A stretch of 64,000 bases of DNA, from positions 620,001-684,000 of the forward strand of contig WOAB01000768.1 of assembly GCA_027886185.1 (NCBI GenBank). The letters are read 5' to 3'. Below, in pieces: positions 32,871-43,599 of the stretch (position 1 is its first letter; every line of letters begins with the position of its first letter). The notes beneath the pieces were generated by a model. That model ran no database searches, was not told the origin of the DNA, and saw only the letters and a list, made by a program, of their open reading frames with translations. A program made the position numbers and the translations under genes. The DNA is from Rheum nobile (Eukaryota; Streptophyta; Magnoliopsida; Caryophyllales; Polygonaceae).

Positions 32871-33091
32871 TGATTGAACCCGGCCAGCCTCCAGCGCCAT
32901 CAACACGTCCATGGGGACCGCGTCCATGGTGTCCCCCATGGAACATATCATTGGCTGCCTTCATTGGTTGCCTTCACGTTGGCAATCATCAACCCGGAAA
33001 ATCCGAGAAGATCCGATGCGTGGAGACTTGCTTGATCGCGATCCAATCCCAACAACGATCTAGGACTCATTTGAGGCATCATATCGCATCA
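32871..33091 (+). repeat. 3' LTR of element B, deleted
   Basis: Starts TGATTGAACCCGGCC after the purine tract AAGAAAGGGATAA and ends GCATCA. It matches the two ends of the 5' LTR but lacks the U3/R middle with the TATA box. Confidence 0.85.
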
Positions 33092-33096
33092 CATCC

Positions 33097-33936
33097 ACTA
33101 ATAGATGAATACTATGAGTAGACGATCCAACTTACATCCAACGTTTCCTCCATATTCAAGGAATCATTCCGATACAACCAAGACCATAAACCATGGTCTT
33201 CTCCAAGTACCTGAGTACTCATTCTAACTACCATAAACAAGGCGTTCAATACGACTATGACCATAAACCTTGGCCCACTCATAGTACTTACGTAATTGTT
33301 AAACTGCCATGTAAAAAGGTGTATTCAACATTGCATCTTACAATGTACTCTTCCCTGTATACTAGGATTCCTAAACTTTTGAAAACTTGAGTTAAGATAC
33401 AATCATACCCACACGAGGCATAAACGAGAAACTAAGAGTCATGTTCCCTTGTGAGGGATACGTTTCCCATCAAGTGACACTTCCCTTCAAAGGACACTTC
33501 CTTTCAAGCTTGTTTCGATCCTAATACCAAGGCTCGCCTTGACATCCCCCATAAGCTACATAGGGAATCCCGATGCCATGAATCTATAACAAGATCCACC
33601 ATTTATGTACTATTCATATTGAAACCGTTAGACTAACATCGTCGTTGATTCCACCACTTAAGTGCTATCTTTGTCTCATCCACAACATGATTATGCAAAC
33701 ATTATGTTGTTGTCCAACATAAGTATACCAAAATTGCCAATGGCCTTATTTCCCATAAGGAAATATACCTATCACATAAATGTTGTGATTCGGTGGGAAC
33801 TTCGCTCACACACGTATCTCCATACCCATGAGATAGCCTATCTCATTCTCCATCACTTTTTTTTAACAACAAATAATTGAGAGACATCATTTTCACTTAA
33901 GATCCTATGATCTTACTCTCAATATGAAAAGCTTCT
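33097..33936. other. Unassigned 840-bp spacer
   Basis: No convincing frame or known repeat. Imperfect internal repetition around GACCATAAACC (33183 and 33260) is the only structure I noticed. Confidence 0.4.
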
Positions 33937-34518
33937 TCATCCCCATTTCCTAGCCAAGTAAACTTGAAACCAGAAACCAAATAACTTTTCCTTCCTCGCT
34001 CTTGTATTATTGTAGAGTGTCTCCCAATCGGTCGGAGTCAATGGCGAGTACTCTCGTTCAGGCGGCAACTCCGGACTTGGATAGATAAACTCCATCCCCG
34101 GGTCCTCGCTGCCCACTAATAAGCGCTCTAAGCCATCGGACTCGTGGCCCTGATCCTTGAGGTCCTCTTCGGGGTCCTCCTCTGGATCTTCTTCAGGATC
34201 CTCTTCCTCTGGATCCTCCTCGGGAATTGACTCGATCATAAAGTCATCGTCGTAGTACCCTCTTGCGTACTCTGACGGATAACCCTTATCCTCAGTGTCC
34301 TCCCTTGGCTCCTCTTCGGGCTCTACCACAGGAACCTCAGTTTTATTGGACACTAGCACTACCGACTCAGGGAGTACGGTCTTCACCTCCTCGGGTGGAC
34401 TACTAGATTCTCCGATCTCAAAGCATCGCAGGGGAACTGGAAACTCAAGCCTCACTGGAGATGGCGGAGCCACCTCGGCTTCTTCTGAGTTCCTTTGAAG
34501 AGAAAAACATGCACCCAT
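33937..34518 (-). CDS. Acidic leader ORF of minus-strand element D, MGACFS start
   Basis: 193 codons reading leftward, starting about 230 bp inside the primer site of element D, where Gag or a leader protein would begin. The N-terminus MGACFSLQ fits the N-myristoylation consensus (Gly2, Ser6) with a nearby Cys. The middle is strongly acidic with tandem EEDPEEDPEED repeats, and the C-terminus is basic and aromatic (RKEKLFGFWFQVYLARKWG). I do not recognise a domain. It could be an unusual Gag N-terminus or an unrelated captured ORF. No pol sequence follows in the window. Confidence 0.5.
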   Translation of the reverse strand: MGACFSLQRNSEEAEVAPPSPVRLEFPVPLRCFEIGESSSPPEEVKTVLPESVVLVSNKTEVPVVEPEEEPREDTEDKGYPSEYARGYYDDDFMIESIPEEDPEEEDPEEDPEEDPEEDLKDQGHESDGLERLLVGSEDPGMEFIYPSPELPPEREYSPLTPTDWETLYNNTRARKEKLFGFWFQVYLARKWG

Positions 34519-34744
34519 AATCTGTGGGTGACGAGAAGAGAGTTTAGTCTTTCTAAATATAGAAGTTCACTTCCATATCAGACTAAAGAAAAGGCACGAC
34601 TAGATCGGCAAAATAAAAATTTTACTTGGAAATTCAGAGCCTTCGAAAACATTTCTCAGTTTCAAACGAGTAAACGGTTTATAAAAAAAATTCATTGCAA
34701 GAAAATGTTTTAAAACCCACCCATTTTTTTTTAAAAAAAATTCG

Positions 34745-34756
34745 GCTCTAATACCA
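34745..34756 (-). other. Primer-binding site of element D, tRNA-iMet type
   Basis: On the minus strand TGGTATTAGAGC lies just inside the LTR end, one mismatch from the initiator tRNA-Met site. Confidence 0.78.
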
Positions 34757-34762
34757 AATCTT

Positions 34763-37051
34763 TAACACCCCCAAATATATCCTTGAAATGTATCACCGCC
34801 AGTGACCTCAGATTTCACATCCGAAGGCACCCAAGGCTTAACCAGTTTATACAAATCATAAAACAACATTTATAATACGAAATGTCATAGTATTGGATTA
34901 AATCAAGGTTTTGGAATTACATCCATAATCCAAATACAACCAAACTATATTACAACGGAAGTCTTTTTAAAATAAATGACACAAAAGTCTTGATCTAGCG
35001 ATCACAGGCCTAGGATCTCAACCTGATAAAACTCTTTAAAATTCCATCTGCCTTCCTCGTCGTTTCTAGCCTTCATGGAACGGACGTTTATCTGATGTGC
35101 CGTATGAGACGGATGACATCAGCCAACCATGCAAGGGAATATAACCGATTGGTTAGTCTAATGAAAGACTATGCAAGGGTAAAACATAAGGGTTCTAAGT
35201 AGTCGTATTAGGTTAGACTCATCGCTTCTCAAATAAAAGTCGATGACGATAGTCAACCACCATACTCCTACTGAAATATACGAAAATGTATGATCAAGAG
35301 AAGACTCTGAAAGATTGAGTCTTATGGAAACAATATGAAGAGAAGACTCCAACGAGTTTAGTCTTATCGAAAAGTATGACAATGTTTGGGAACATTAAAG
35401 TTTCACACAAACGTTTAAAAGCGACTTGACTATTTGGGTCTTCGACCAACCTCACCGCATAATGCGAATTCAGATTCGGAAGGTGGACTTACTCTAATCG
35501 AAGCCCAGACGAGTTTCAACGTTGTACTTCTCGCCCAAGGTTCATTAATTATGTGCATAATCGCACTTGTCTTATTTAATTCCAAAACGTATATTCACGT
35601 TATAAGCTTTTATCATAATCATCTCATCCCTCATGATATAGAGATATATAGTCGGGAATAAATCCCTAAAGGTTTGACGCCGGCTAAGCGCACCTCCCCT
35701 ATATTCGGATAGGGGATAGTCATGACTAGAGAAACGATGTTAGGGCTTGAATATCCTATCCACCGGGTTATAAAGAAACGGCTACCTCTCAAGGTAAGCA
35801 GCGTTCCTACGAATACTCGTGCTAACTATATCTCAAGTGCACATAAAATCCACTGCTAACTATATTTCAAGTTTGCATAAAAATCCACAACAATATCATC
35901 ACGGTAATAACAGATAAAATAGCGTTGTTTCTAGCAATATATACAACCTATTATAATATTCATTTTTAATCGTATCATTTTAAGAAAACTGTTCCCAACG
36001 AAACCAGTAATTCATCCCAATTTAATTAACAATTAAACAATTGATAATTAATAGAAATATGGAATGATAAGCCAGAGCGAACCGCCACTTGCCTTAGATT
36101 TAGACGACGCTCGAGACGACGGGTTTCCAGGTCCGAAACGAGGAAGAACTCGGATTTCAGATCCCTACGGAATGACCCATAACGGAACCCTAAGTTAGAT
36201 TCGATAATAAAATATACGAATCTAAGGAAAGACGAACGAAATCGAAGGAACGGAAGTCCTAAACGAGATCACAAAGCCCAAGCCACAACCACGAGTTCCC
36301 AGGCACACCGCGGGTGCGGCGGCCTTGACCGCGGGTGCGGTCAAGCCACAGCGACGAGACGACGATGACGAAAACTCACCGAGGAAGACGACGGGGCTCG
36401 ACTCGTGGTGGCTCCGACTTCTGGACACTTAGCACCACCTTGAGATTACCTCCTCCTCCTATGGTAGCTCCGGCGACAACTCCGGCGAAAGCTTGCAAAT
36501 CCGGCGACAATGGAACGAGAGAGAGATTTGAGAGAGAGAGAGATTGGGATGGCTTCCTCCTCCAAGTCCCCTCCTTATATAGGCCAGTCAAGGAGCTCAA
36601 CCAAGCAGCTCCCCCCACCGCCACACCGCCTCAGCTCCGACAGGGGGTAAGCAGCTCAGGCGCACGACGGCCGAAGTTCGGCGAAACAGAAAAGTGATGA
36701 TGACGGCGCGGGTGCGGTGGGTTTGACCGCGGGGTGCGGTGAAGGCCAAATCTGACCGCGGGTGCGGTGGGTATAACCGCGGGTGCGGTCAAGGCCAAAT
36801 TCCGCCTCTTTCACCCTCTTTCGTCCGGGAAGAATTATGGGTATGGGTTTTAACCCCGGTTTAAACATATTCGTATCCGAACAAATATTCTAAGTCCCGA
36901 AAATACATCGAATGTTTTTTATACCACTCAAGGAATTATTTCGGAGATCATGGATGTTACGGAAAATCCGAACTCCACTGAAAGCGAAATAATTATTGAA
37001 CGAAGGTTGGGAAATTATCCAAATATCCTTATAGAAATGAGGGGTATTACA
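34763..37051 (-). repeat. Long LTR (2.3 kb) of element D, Tekay/Del-like
   Basis: On the minus strand it begins TGTAATACCCC and ends GGGGGTGTTA, next to the primer site. TATA box CTATATAAGGAGG at about 36566-36578, followed by a CT-rich leader. It shares long segments with the LTRs at 60100-61837 and 62130-64000, including AAGGCAAGTGGCGGTTCGCT (minus strand of 36074-36095). GC palindromes of type ACCGC-ACCC-GCGGT lie around 36306-36341 and 36703-36789. Length and end sequence fit the Tekay/Del group, but no pol is visible to confirm it. Confidence 0.75.
36306..36789 (-). repeat. GC palindromes in the element D LTR
   Basis: Copies at 36306-36322, 36328-36341, 36703-36718, 36726-36740, 36755-36768 and 36776-36789, all with the ACCC-type core read on the minus strand. 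Element 3, an Athila relative, carries the same type. Confidence 0.82.
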
Positions 37052-37192
37052 TATCATGCCATCACTTTGACATAAGATTGGAAAAAGTGAGTGTTTGTTC
37101 AATTCAAAGTTGGAGACTTGGCTAGACACGAGAGACAACAATCAATCGTGACCGCATCAACGAGTGTCGATCACATAAATTGGTATCAAAGC
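37052..37192 (+). repeat. LTR end and primer site of element C
   Basis: A short remainder of an LTR ends near TCGATCACA (37175), followed by TGGTATCAAAGC at 37181-37192, a tRNA-iMet primer site with one change. The rest of the LTR is missing at the junction with element D. Confidence 0.62.
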
Positions 37193-38123
37193 TTATCGTG
37201 GAGTTAGGTTTTTGTCTTTTTTCATTAGAATTCTCAAATTTTGCTTCACTCAATTTATCCCTTATATCGCCCTTCAACAAACAACCGTGAGTATTATGAC
37301 AAAGTTGCACGCCTCACAACCACCGCCCATCACCAACGCTACCACCACTGCACGTAACCACCGCCTCGCACCACCATGAACGCTTCCTCCACCATTATGT
37401 CAAAACCTACCCCAATAGGATAATATATTGTTCTTCCATAAAAATTTTATCTTTTATTCTCTCCATATCTTTTTCATATTTCATATTATCGATTACCATA
37501 AATATAATTATCTTTCTTACCTAACAAGTAGATAACTTTGTTTGATTTGTTTATTATTTGAGATAATTTTTCTTTCCTAGTTTATCAATTGATAGATTTT
37601 TTGTTTGTTTGACTTTTCAACACTATCTTCTCTATATATACCGCACAAAATTATCTTGGGATTCTCTTTCTTCCATAATTCATTCTTTTTGCATTTGGAT
37701 AAAAAATCACGCCATATGAATAATGGAAAAGCCTCGAAAACAAAGGACAAAGTCCTCACCTCTTTGCAACAATAATCCGCTTTTATATCTACCCCTCTCT
37801 ATACGCAACAAAAATATCAAAGTTCAAAATTTTCTTGCATCTAGACTTTCTTAAAATTATTTTTCTAAGTTAGAATTATATTTCACTACCTCACACTTAT
37901 TGCAAAGGACACTTGTGTGCTTAAGTTGGTTTGCTAATTTATTTGTTATCTTTCAACCTTACGCTCTGGCCACTCCCTCTTAACAAACAACCACATAGTA
38001 AGCTCACAAGAGTGCTGAAATTTTGTGGTTGCTTTTGAGTCAAGGACTTGACTTGAGCATTGGTTCGACTATCTTTGGTGAGTGATCCTCGCTTTTTGTA
38101 GGCTCACTATATGTACCTTGTCG
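37193..38123 (+). other. Element C leader, no gene
   Basis: AT-rich leader between primer site and gag. No recognisable frame. Confidence 0.5.
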
Positions 38124-38902
38124 ATGGACAACACACCCAACGATGAGACCGGCAATGCGCAATGTCGAGGAGAGCGCCATGTTCAACCATGTGTATGCCA
38201 AAAACAAAGCACTTTGCATGGAGATCATGCAGCTCCGTGCCGTACAGAGCGCTCACCCATACCAACCCACTTTGCAACTTCAAGTCAACCTCAGAATTGA
38301 AGCTAGAGCACGCGAGGCCGAGGCCTTATCAAAAAGCAAGGAAAAGATGGCCTTCCCTCCTTCGACCTCCTACAACAAAGAACTGCCACACCGCTTGAAT
38401 TCCATCATCGATGCCGCCAAGCCCAAGTTGCCGCCTTTGATCGCTATGACCCAAAGCGCTCACCGCAACTGCTCAAGCGCTTCTTTGACTTAGATCATGA
38501 CGCTGATCACTCGGAGGTCTGGGAACCAACTGGTTTGTCTCCGTACGTGACGAATCGCCACAAGCATCGCAAGCCTAGGTGCACCACAACGCGCTCTCCA
38601 TCGCGCAGAGATCGTAGTCGCACCCCACGGAGTAGCGACTTCCACGATTTTCATGGAGATGAGGATGACCTTCAAGCAACATTTGTCGAGCGTCCATACA
38701 GCCCAAATGTAAAGGACCCTTACAAGAACCTACATTGGGACAATGACTGGATTCCCACACCTCGCCGTGAGCCCGCACACCGTGACTAGAGCTTTCACCG
38801 CGACTGCCCCTAAGTCACCATCAACCATGCCGCTCGCCACGACATCAAGATCATGGTTGAACCATATGAAGGCGAGTATGATGGTTCTAAGTTCATCTAG
38901 TG
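38124..38902 (+). pseudogene. gag: N-terminal Gag of gypsy element C
   Basis: ATG at 38124 gives MDNTPNDETGNAQC, and the frame then shifts to that of MFNHVYAKNKALCMEIMQL. Further on RSPSRRDRSRTPRSSDF and KNLHWDNDWIPTPRREP are readable in other frames. The layout of low-complexity, basic/acidic sequence before the capsid is like element A. The gene is cut at 38903 by element 2 and continues at 47028. Confidence 0.65.
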
Positions 38903-38907
38903 GCCAC

Positions 38908-40227
38908 TGATAAGCACTACTTTGTAGGGCTTAACTAAGAGTTATTAGAGGTTTTATTGGTGTCATTCGGGTAGATTTAGACACATTCTTGTGTATGGCG
39001 TTTGGAGGCGAAGTTGGTATTTTTGGAGGTGTTTGAGCTACTTTGGAGATCATGAATATACTGAGGAAGGAAGCTATCAAGAGAAGACGCCGAGGAGTGA
39101 AGAGGAGACGGGTTGGTGCAAGGCAAAGGAAAGAATGCCGAGCATTAACCGCGATCGCGGGCATGGGTGCCGCGATCGCGGGACTCGGAGCATGTCGAGA
39201 GTTTTCTGCGAGCGCGGAGAGATTGAAGGGCGCGGAGCCACATGGGCCGCGATCAAGGTCCACCACCCGCGATCGCGGGTCTGACACGGCAGAGGCTCGG
39301 ACTTATTCCGAATTATCTTTTTAGTTTTCTTTTCCCTTTTTCTTATTTCTATTTCAGTTATTTGCTTAATAGGCTAGGTCATTTGTTAGGGCCCTATAAA
39401 TACTCTCCTTATGCATTAGGGTTAGATACACACTTCTTAGTTGCAATTTTCATTCATCGTTGTTTTCTTTTCCTTTGAAGTTTTCACCATGTCTATGAGG
39501 AGCTAAGCCTCTTTGGCTTAGTCCGGTAATGGAAGCATGAGTTCGTTCATCTGGTTGTGAGGTTTTGTTCCTATCTATCTATCCTATTGAATTATATCTT
39601 TTCTCTGAGCAAATTCATATTTGAATATTTGTTGGTTTATCTAGACTGATCACCTAGGTTTATTGCTTTCATTCTTATTGCTAATACTAGGGAACTGTTG
39701 GGCTAACGCTCTAGTATAAGTAGCAAGCATTGGTTGCTATCTGCATATGTGGATTATATCTATGTGGAAATTGATTACATGGTAAATGCATCTGAGCGAG
39801 CGTTCTGTGTATCCTGGTTAATTCTTATATGCATTGCTGCCTTTGGGTTGAACCTTTAGTGGTACTAGGGTTATTCATTGGTAAGGGTTCTTTGTGGAAG
39901 GTTTCCCTCTGAATTTACATAAGATCGGGACAGGAATAACCGAATAGGAAGATAGGACTTAATCTATGAACAACCTTTGAATGACTTATGTGGACATTAC
40001 TTGGCTAAGTGTTTTTCTCTCTTGATATTTCATCCATTCTACTTTGCTTTGTTTGTTTCGTTTGTGACCAACCAATCATACAACCCCCCTTTGTGACATT
40101 GCATGCTATCACCACTGAATTCCTTCCTTCTCTGTGGGATCGACCCTGACTTTCTTACTATACTTTATTTAGTGTGGATTTTAGGATTTACTTTTGATTA
40201 GGGGTACGACGACTATTCCTCCTATAA
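38908..40227 (+). repeat. 5' LTR of element 2
   Basis: 1320 bp. TATA box CTATAAATA at about 39394. GCGATCGC-cored palindromes at 39149-39160, 39170-39181 and 39265-39280. U5 motif GGGATCGACCC at 40136-40146. The last bases are TATAA where the 3' copy has TATCA. Confidence 0.95.
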
Positions 40228-40232
40228 AATTT

Positions 40233-40250
40233 TGGCGCCGTTGCCGGGGA
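40233..40250 (+). other. Primer-binding site, tRNA-Asp type, perfect
   Basis: TGGCGCCGTTGCCGGGGA, exactly complementary to the known 3' end of plant tRNA-Asp(GUC). Confidence 0.95.
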
Positions 40251-40332
40251 AGGAAATTGCGGATTTTTGGTGTTTTGCATGCTTTGTGTGTTTTCAAATT
40301 TTTCTTTGTGATTTTTGTGTGTTTGCTTGTGT

Positions 40333-40358
40333 GTGTGGACCTATCTTATGGTCCACAC
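40333..40358 (+). other. Leader hairpin with loop TATCTTAT (element 2)
   Basis: GTGTGGACC and GGTCCACAC form a perfect 9-bp stem. The probable gag start ATG (40348) overlaps the loop-stem boundary. Elements 1 and 3 have ACG at this place. Confidence 0.65.
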
Positions 40359-42756
40359 CCGTACTGCTGACTCTCCACCTTTAGATCTTGATCCAGAGAT
40401 TGAGAGAACTTTCTCCCAAGGACGCAGAGTAAATCGAGCTTTGATCTTTGAGAATACCACTTTTGAGATGGCGGATGAGGTACCACCACCTACGTTGAGG
40501 CAGTTGATTACGCCTAACTTGACGCAGCAGCCACTGGCCGTACAATTCCCTGAGCTAGGCACAGGAGTGAACTTTGAGCTTAAGTCTGGTCTTATCCATC
40601 TTTTGCCTCAGTTCCATGGGCTAGCTGGAGAGGACCCAAACAAGCACCTCTCGGAGTTCCACGTCGTGTGCAGTTCCATGAAGCCACGGAATGTCACTGA
40701 GGATCAAATCACGTTGAGGGCTTTTCCTTTTTCACTTAAGGATTCAGCCAACGACTGGTTTTACTACCTCACCCCAGGAAGCATCAACACCTGGGAGAAA
40801 ATGAAGAAGGCGTTCCTGGAAAAGTACTTTCCAGCAACGAAGCTGAACAGTCTCAAGCGCAACCTGAGCAACATTGAGCAGCATGGGACAGAGACGCTTT
40901 ACGAGTACTATGAGCGTTTCAAGAGGTTGTGCTCTAGCTGTCCCTATCACGGGTATTCAGACCAGGATTTGGTCTTATATCTGTACGGGGGATTGCTGGA
41001 TGAAGAGCGACGAATGGTGAACGCGGCGTGTGGGGGAAACATACTGAACAAAACCCTTACCGCTGCATTTGAGATATTCAGTGAGTTGTCGGAAGGCTCA
41101 AGGCAATTCAGCAAGAGGGCGAGCACCCAGGCTGTGAAAGCCACTTCAAGTGAGAATGTTCCCCCATCTATGGCGAGGGAAGTGAGCGAAATGAAGGAGA
41201 TGATCAAGGTTTTGATGAGGAAGGCAGGACCCCAGAGGGTCAAGGAGTGCGAATTTTGCTATGCCACCACGCATGCAACTGACGCATGTCATACACTCCA
41301 TGAGGAGTCCACTGAGCAAGTCAACGCTGTTGGGGGGTACCAACAAAGACAACGGTATGACCCCTACTCCAGTACCTACAATCCGGGGTGGAGAGACCAT
41401 CCTAACTTGAGGTACGGGAACACGCACAATGTGGAGAACCCCCCTGAGTTCCGACCAAGACCCCATCAGCAATACCAGCAGCAACAGTACCCCCAGCGAC
41501 CATTCCAAGGAGGCCAGTAGTTCAGAGGCCCAGCAGAGCAGAGACCGCAAGGACAAGGAGCTCCCCGCGCTATGAATCTAGAGGACCAGGTCAGTACACT
41601 GGCGGAGCACATGACCACGCTGACGCAGACAGTAGGAACCATGCAGCAAAACATGGTTCAGTTCCAACATGAGACCAAGTCCAGTATCCAGAACCTGGAG
41701 AAGCAGGTAGGGCAGATCTCCCAGGCGGTCAGCAAGCTCGAAGCTAGAGAGTCACGAGCACTCCCATCTCAAACTGAGATTAATCCAAGGCAAAACGTCA
41801 ACTGCATGACGTCAAGACCAAGATGGGAAAATGAAGAAGAGAAGCTGGAATTAAAAGAGAAGTACGAGGCAAAACCGCGATCGCGGGGCTACAGCCGCGA
41901 TCGCGGGTTTACGGACCCAAAACCCGAGAAAAACTCGAGCATAAATTTGAGCATTAACCACGACCGTGGGCATGACAGCCGCGATCGCGGGGAACCAGTG
42001 CGAGAACCGCGATCGCGGGTTGACACCCGCGATCAACTCTCGGAAAGCGCTCCGCCTCGCAAGACATTTATGAACAAGTATGACTATCCAGAGGGATATT
42101 TTGACATATCGGTGCCATTCCCTGCAGCATTAGAAGATGAAGGGAATACGGAAATATACTGCGAGATATACCAGGGCTACCCGGAGAGCCCCTTCTTGAG
42201 AGAGCTACGCAAGACCATAGCGGAGCAAAAGGAGCGATCTAAGAAGAAGCCAAAGGTCAAGAAGGATGTCTCGGCTGTGGTGCAGAAGAGGATTCCCAAG
42301 AAGTGTGAGGATCCTGGAATGTTCAACGTGCCCTGCAAGATTGGGGAGACTGAATTCAGCGAGACATTGCTGGATTTGGGAGCTTCAATCAATGTCTTGC
42401 CACTGTCCGTCTACAATAACCTCGATGTCGGACCATTAGAGAGCACGGAAATCGTCATCCAACTGGCTGACAACTCTGTCATCACTCCTGAGGGCGTTGT
42501 GAAGGACGTACTGGTAAGCATCGATACCCTTGTTTTTCATGCAGACTTCTTTGTCATGAACACAGGGGAACGAGGAGGACGAGTAATGCTAGGGAGGCCT
42601 TTCATGAAGACCTCCAACACAAAGATCGACGTGGGCAGAGGCACAATCAGCATGGAGTTCGACAAGAGGAAGACAGAGTATAGGCTGGAGAACATTCTGG
42701 AGCATCCTCCAGATACAAGAGCAAGGAGTACGGTTGCAGGAGGCAACCCCGGATGA
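40348..42756 (+). pseudogene. gag-PR: Gag-protease of element 2
   Basis: One frame of about 800 codons with a single TAG at 41518, in a Gln-rich stretch. The first ATG (40348) gives MVHTRTADSPPLDLDPEIER, as in Athila-type Gag; MADEVPPPTLRQL (40468) is an alternative. The capsid is at about 40560-41000 (NDWFYYLTPGSINTW, FLEKYFPATKLNSLKR, YEYYERFKRLCSSCP). A reduced zinc-knuckle-like CEFCYATTHATDAC follows, then a Tyr/Gln/Pro-rich segment, a coiled coil (41570-41740) and an Arg-rich linker made by GC palindromes. Protease: LLDLGASINVLPLSVY at about 42365-42412 and VMLGRPFMKTSNTKID. The frame stops in EHPPDTRARSTVAGGNPG with no RT. Confidence 0.92.
41875..42032 (+). repeat. GCGATCGC palindromes inside gag-PR of element 2
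   Basis: CCGCGATCGCGG at 41875-41886, 41895-41906, 41979-41990 and 42007-42018, a half copy at about 42027 and a diverged copy near 41958. They are read in frame as PRSRG and SRDRG. Confidence 0.9.
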
Positions 42757-43599
42757 GAAGTACAGCAGGACGTCGTGCCGCAAAGATAACTATGGTGCTG
42801 CTCGGGATACAACCCGAGGTATGAGTCGTTGAACTCATTTATGTTTTTACCTTTCTTAGGACTTAGATTTTATTTTTCTTTCTTCTTCTTTGCACTTGTT
42901 TTTCTTTTTCTGTGGGCACTAGAACTAACTATGCAGCGGAGGTCAGAATCCAGCACCCGCGATCGCGGTTTTCCCTCGGCGATCCGTGGCGAGTTCTAGC
43001 AAAAAAAAATCAAAAAAAAATCAAAAAAAAAATAAAAATTTGCCCACGGTTTAATAAAACCGACGCGTTTTTCGAGGCAGTCAGTGCCTCGTAACTCGCG
43101 CCGACTGTTACGGATGCAGGGGAATTAACCCCGCGATCGCGGGTATTCATCGCGACAATTATAAAAGGCGAGAGGCGATGGAGGCATTTTACAACACCTC
43201 CACCACCACCTCTCATTCTCACCAGATCAGATCTCCGACCCCGACCACCGCGACACCCCCCTGCAGCCCCGCGACTATCGTTTCGACTCCGCGACGTCGT
43301 TTGGGTGAGATCTCCATTTTCCAACTCTTGGATTTCTCATAGCCTCACGAGCTGCGATCGCCGGACCCACGCCAAACCCCGCGACCACCGCAGCACCACC
43401 GCAAAGCACCGGAGCCATTTTTTCTCGAAGTTCGTTGCAAACCCAGAAACCGCGATCGCCGGCATCAACCCCGCGATCGCGGCCCATCTTCTCCAGCGAG
43501 CTTCGAGTCGAGCATAAACCGCGACCGCGCCCCACACCCCGCGATCGCGGGTCCCTCCGGTACTCTTTCTGTTGTGCTTTCTCGCTCCTTTTTCCCACC
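42757..43599 (+). other. Spacer between gag-PR and ORF-1-type gene (element 2)
   Basis: Hairpin CTCGGG-ATACAA-CCCGAG at 42801-42818 corresponds to the post-pol hairpin of element 1. GCGATCGC palindromes at 42957-42968, 43131-43142, 43450-43461 (one change), 43471-43482 and 43539-43550. TATAAAAG at 43160-43167 lies 430 bp before the ATG and could be an internal promoter. A-rich runs lie at 43001-43040. No gene. Confidence 0.7.

Larger units (their letters stand above)
30235..33091 (+). mobile_element. Short gypsy element B, internally deleted, same family as A
   Basis: 2857 bp with target duplication CATCC (30230-30234 and 33092-33096). The 5' LTR is 30235-30844, followed by a primer-site-like TGGTATTAGATT. 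The 3' LTR is 32871-33091, which lacks about 390 bp of the middle. Between them only a Gag fragment and a short Pro/Ala-rich and basic C-terminal fragment remain. LTR ends (GCATCA), promoter region and Gag wording link it to elements A and C. Confidence 0.85.

Noticed and set aside
36518..36542. GA-rich microsatellite in the element D LTR
   Set aside because: Short, ordinary CT-rich leader after the TATA box on the minus strand.
38040..38890. Possible host gene with SR-like RSPSRRDRSRTPRSS motif
   Set aside because: It is in line with the gypsy leader, primer site and the Gag continuation at 47028, so it is the Gag N-terminus of element C, not an SR splicing factor.
41875..43550. CRISPR-like array of GCGATCGC repeats
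   Set aside because: Spacing is irregular, the repeats are 12 bp palindromes lying inside coding sequence and LTRs of a plant element, and no cas genes exist here.
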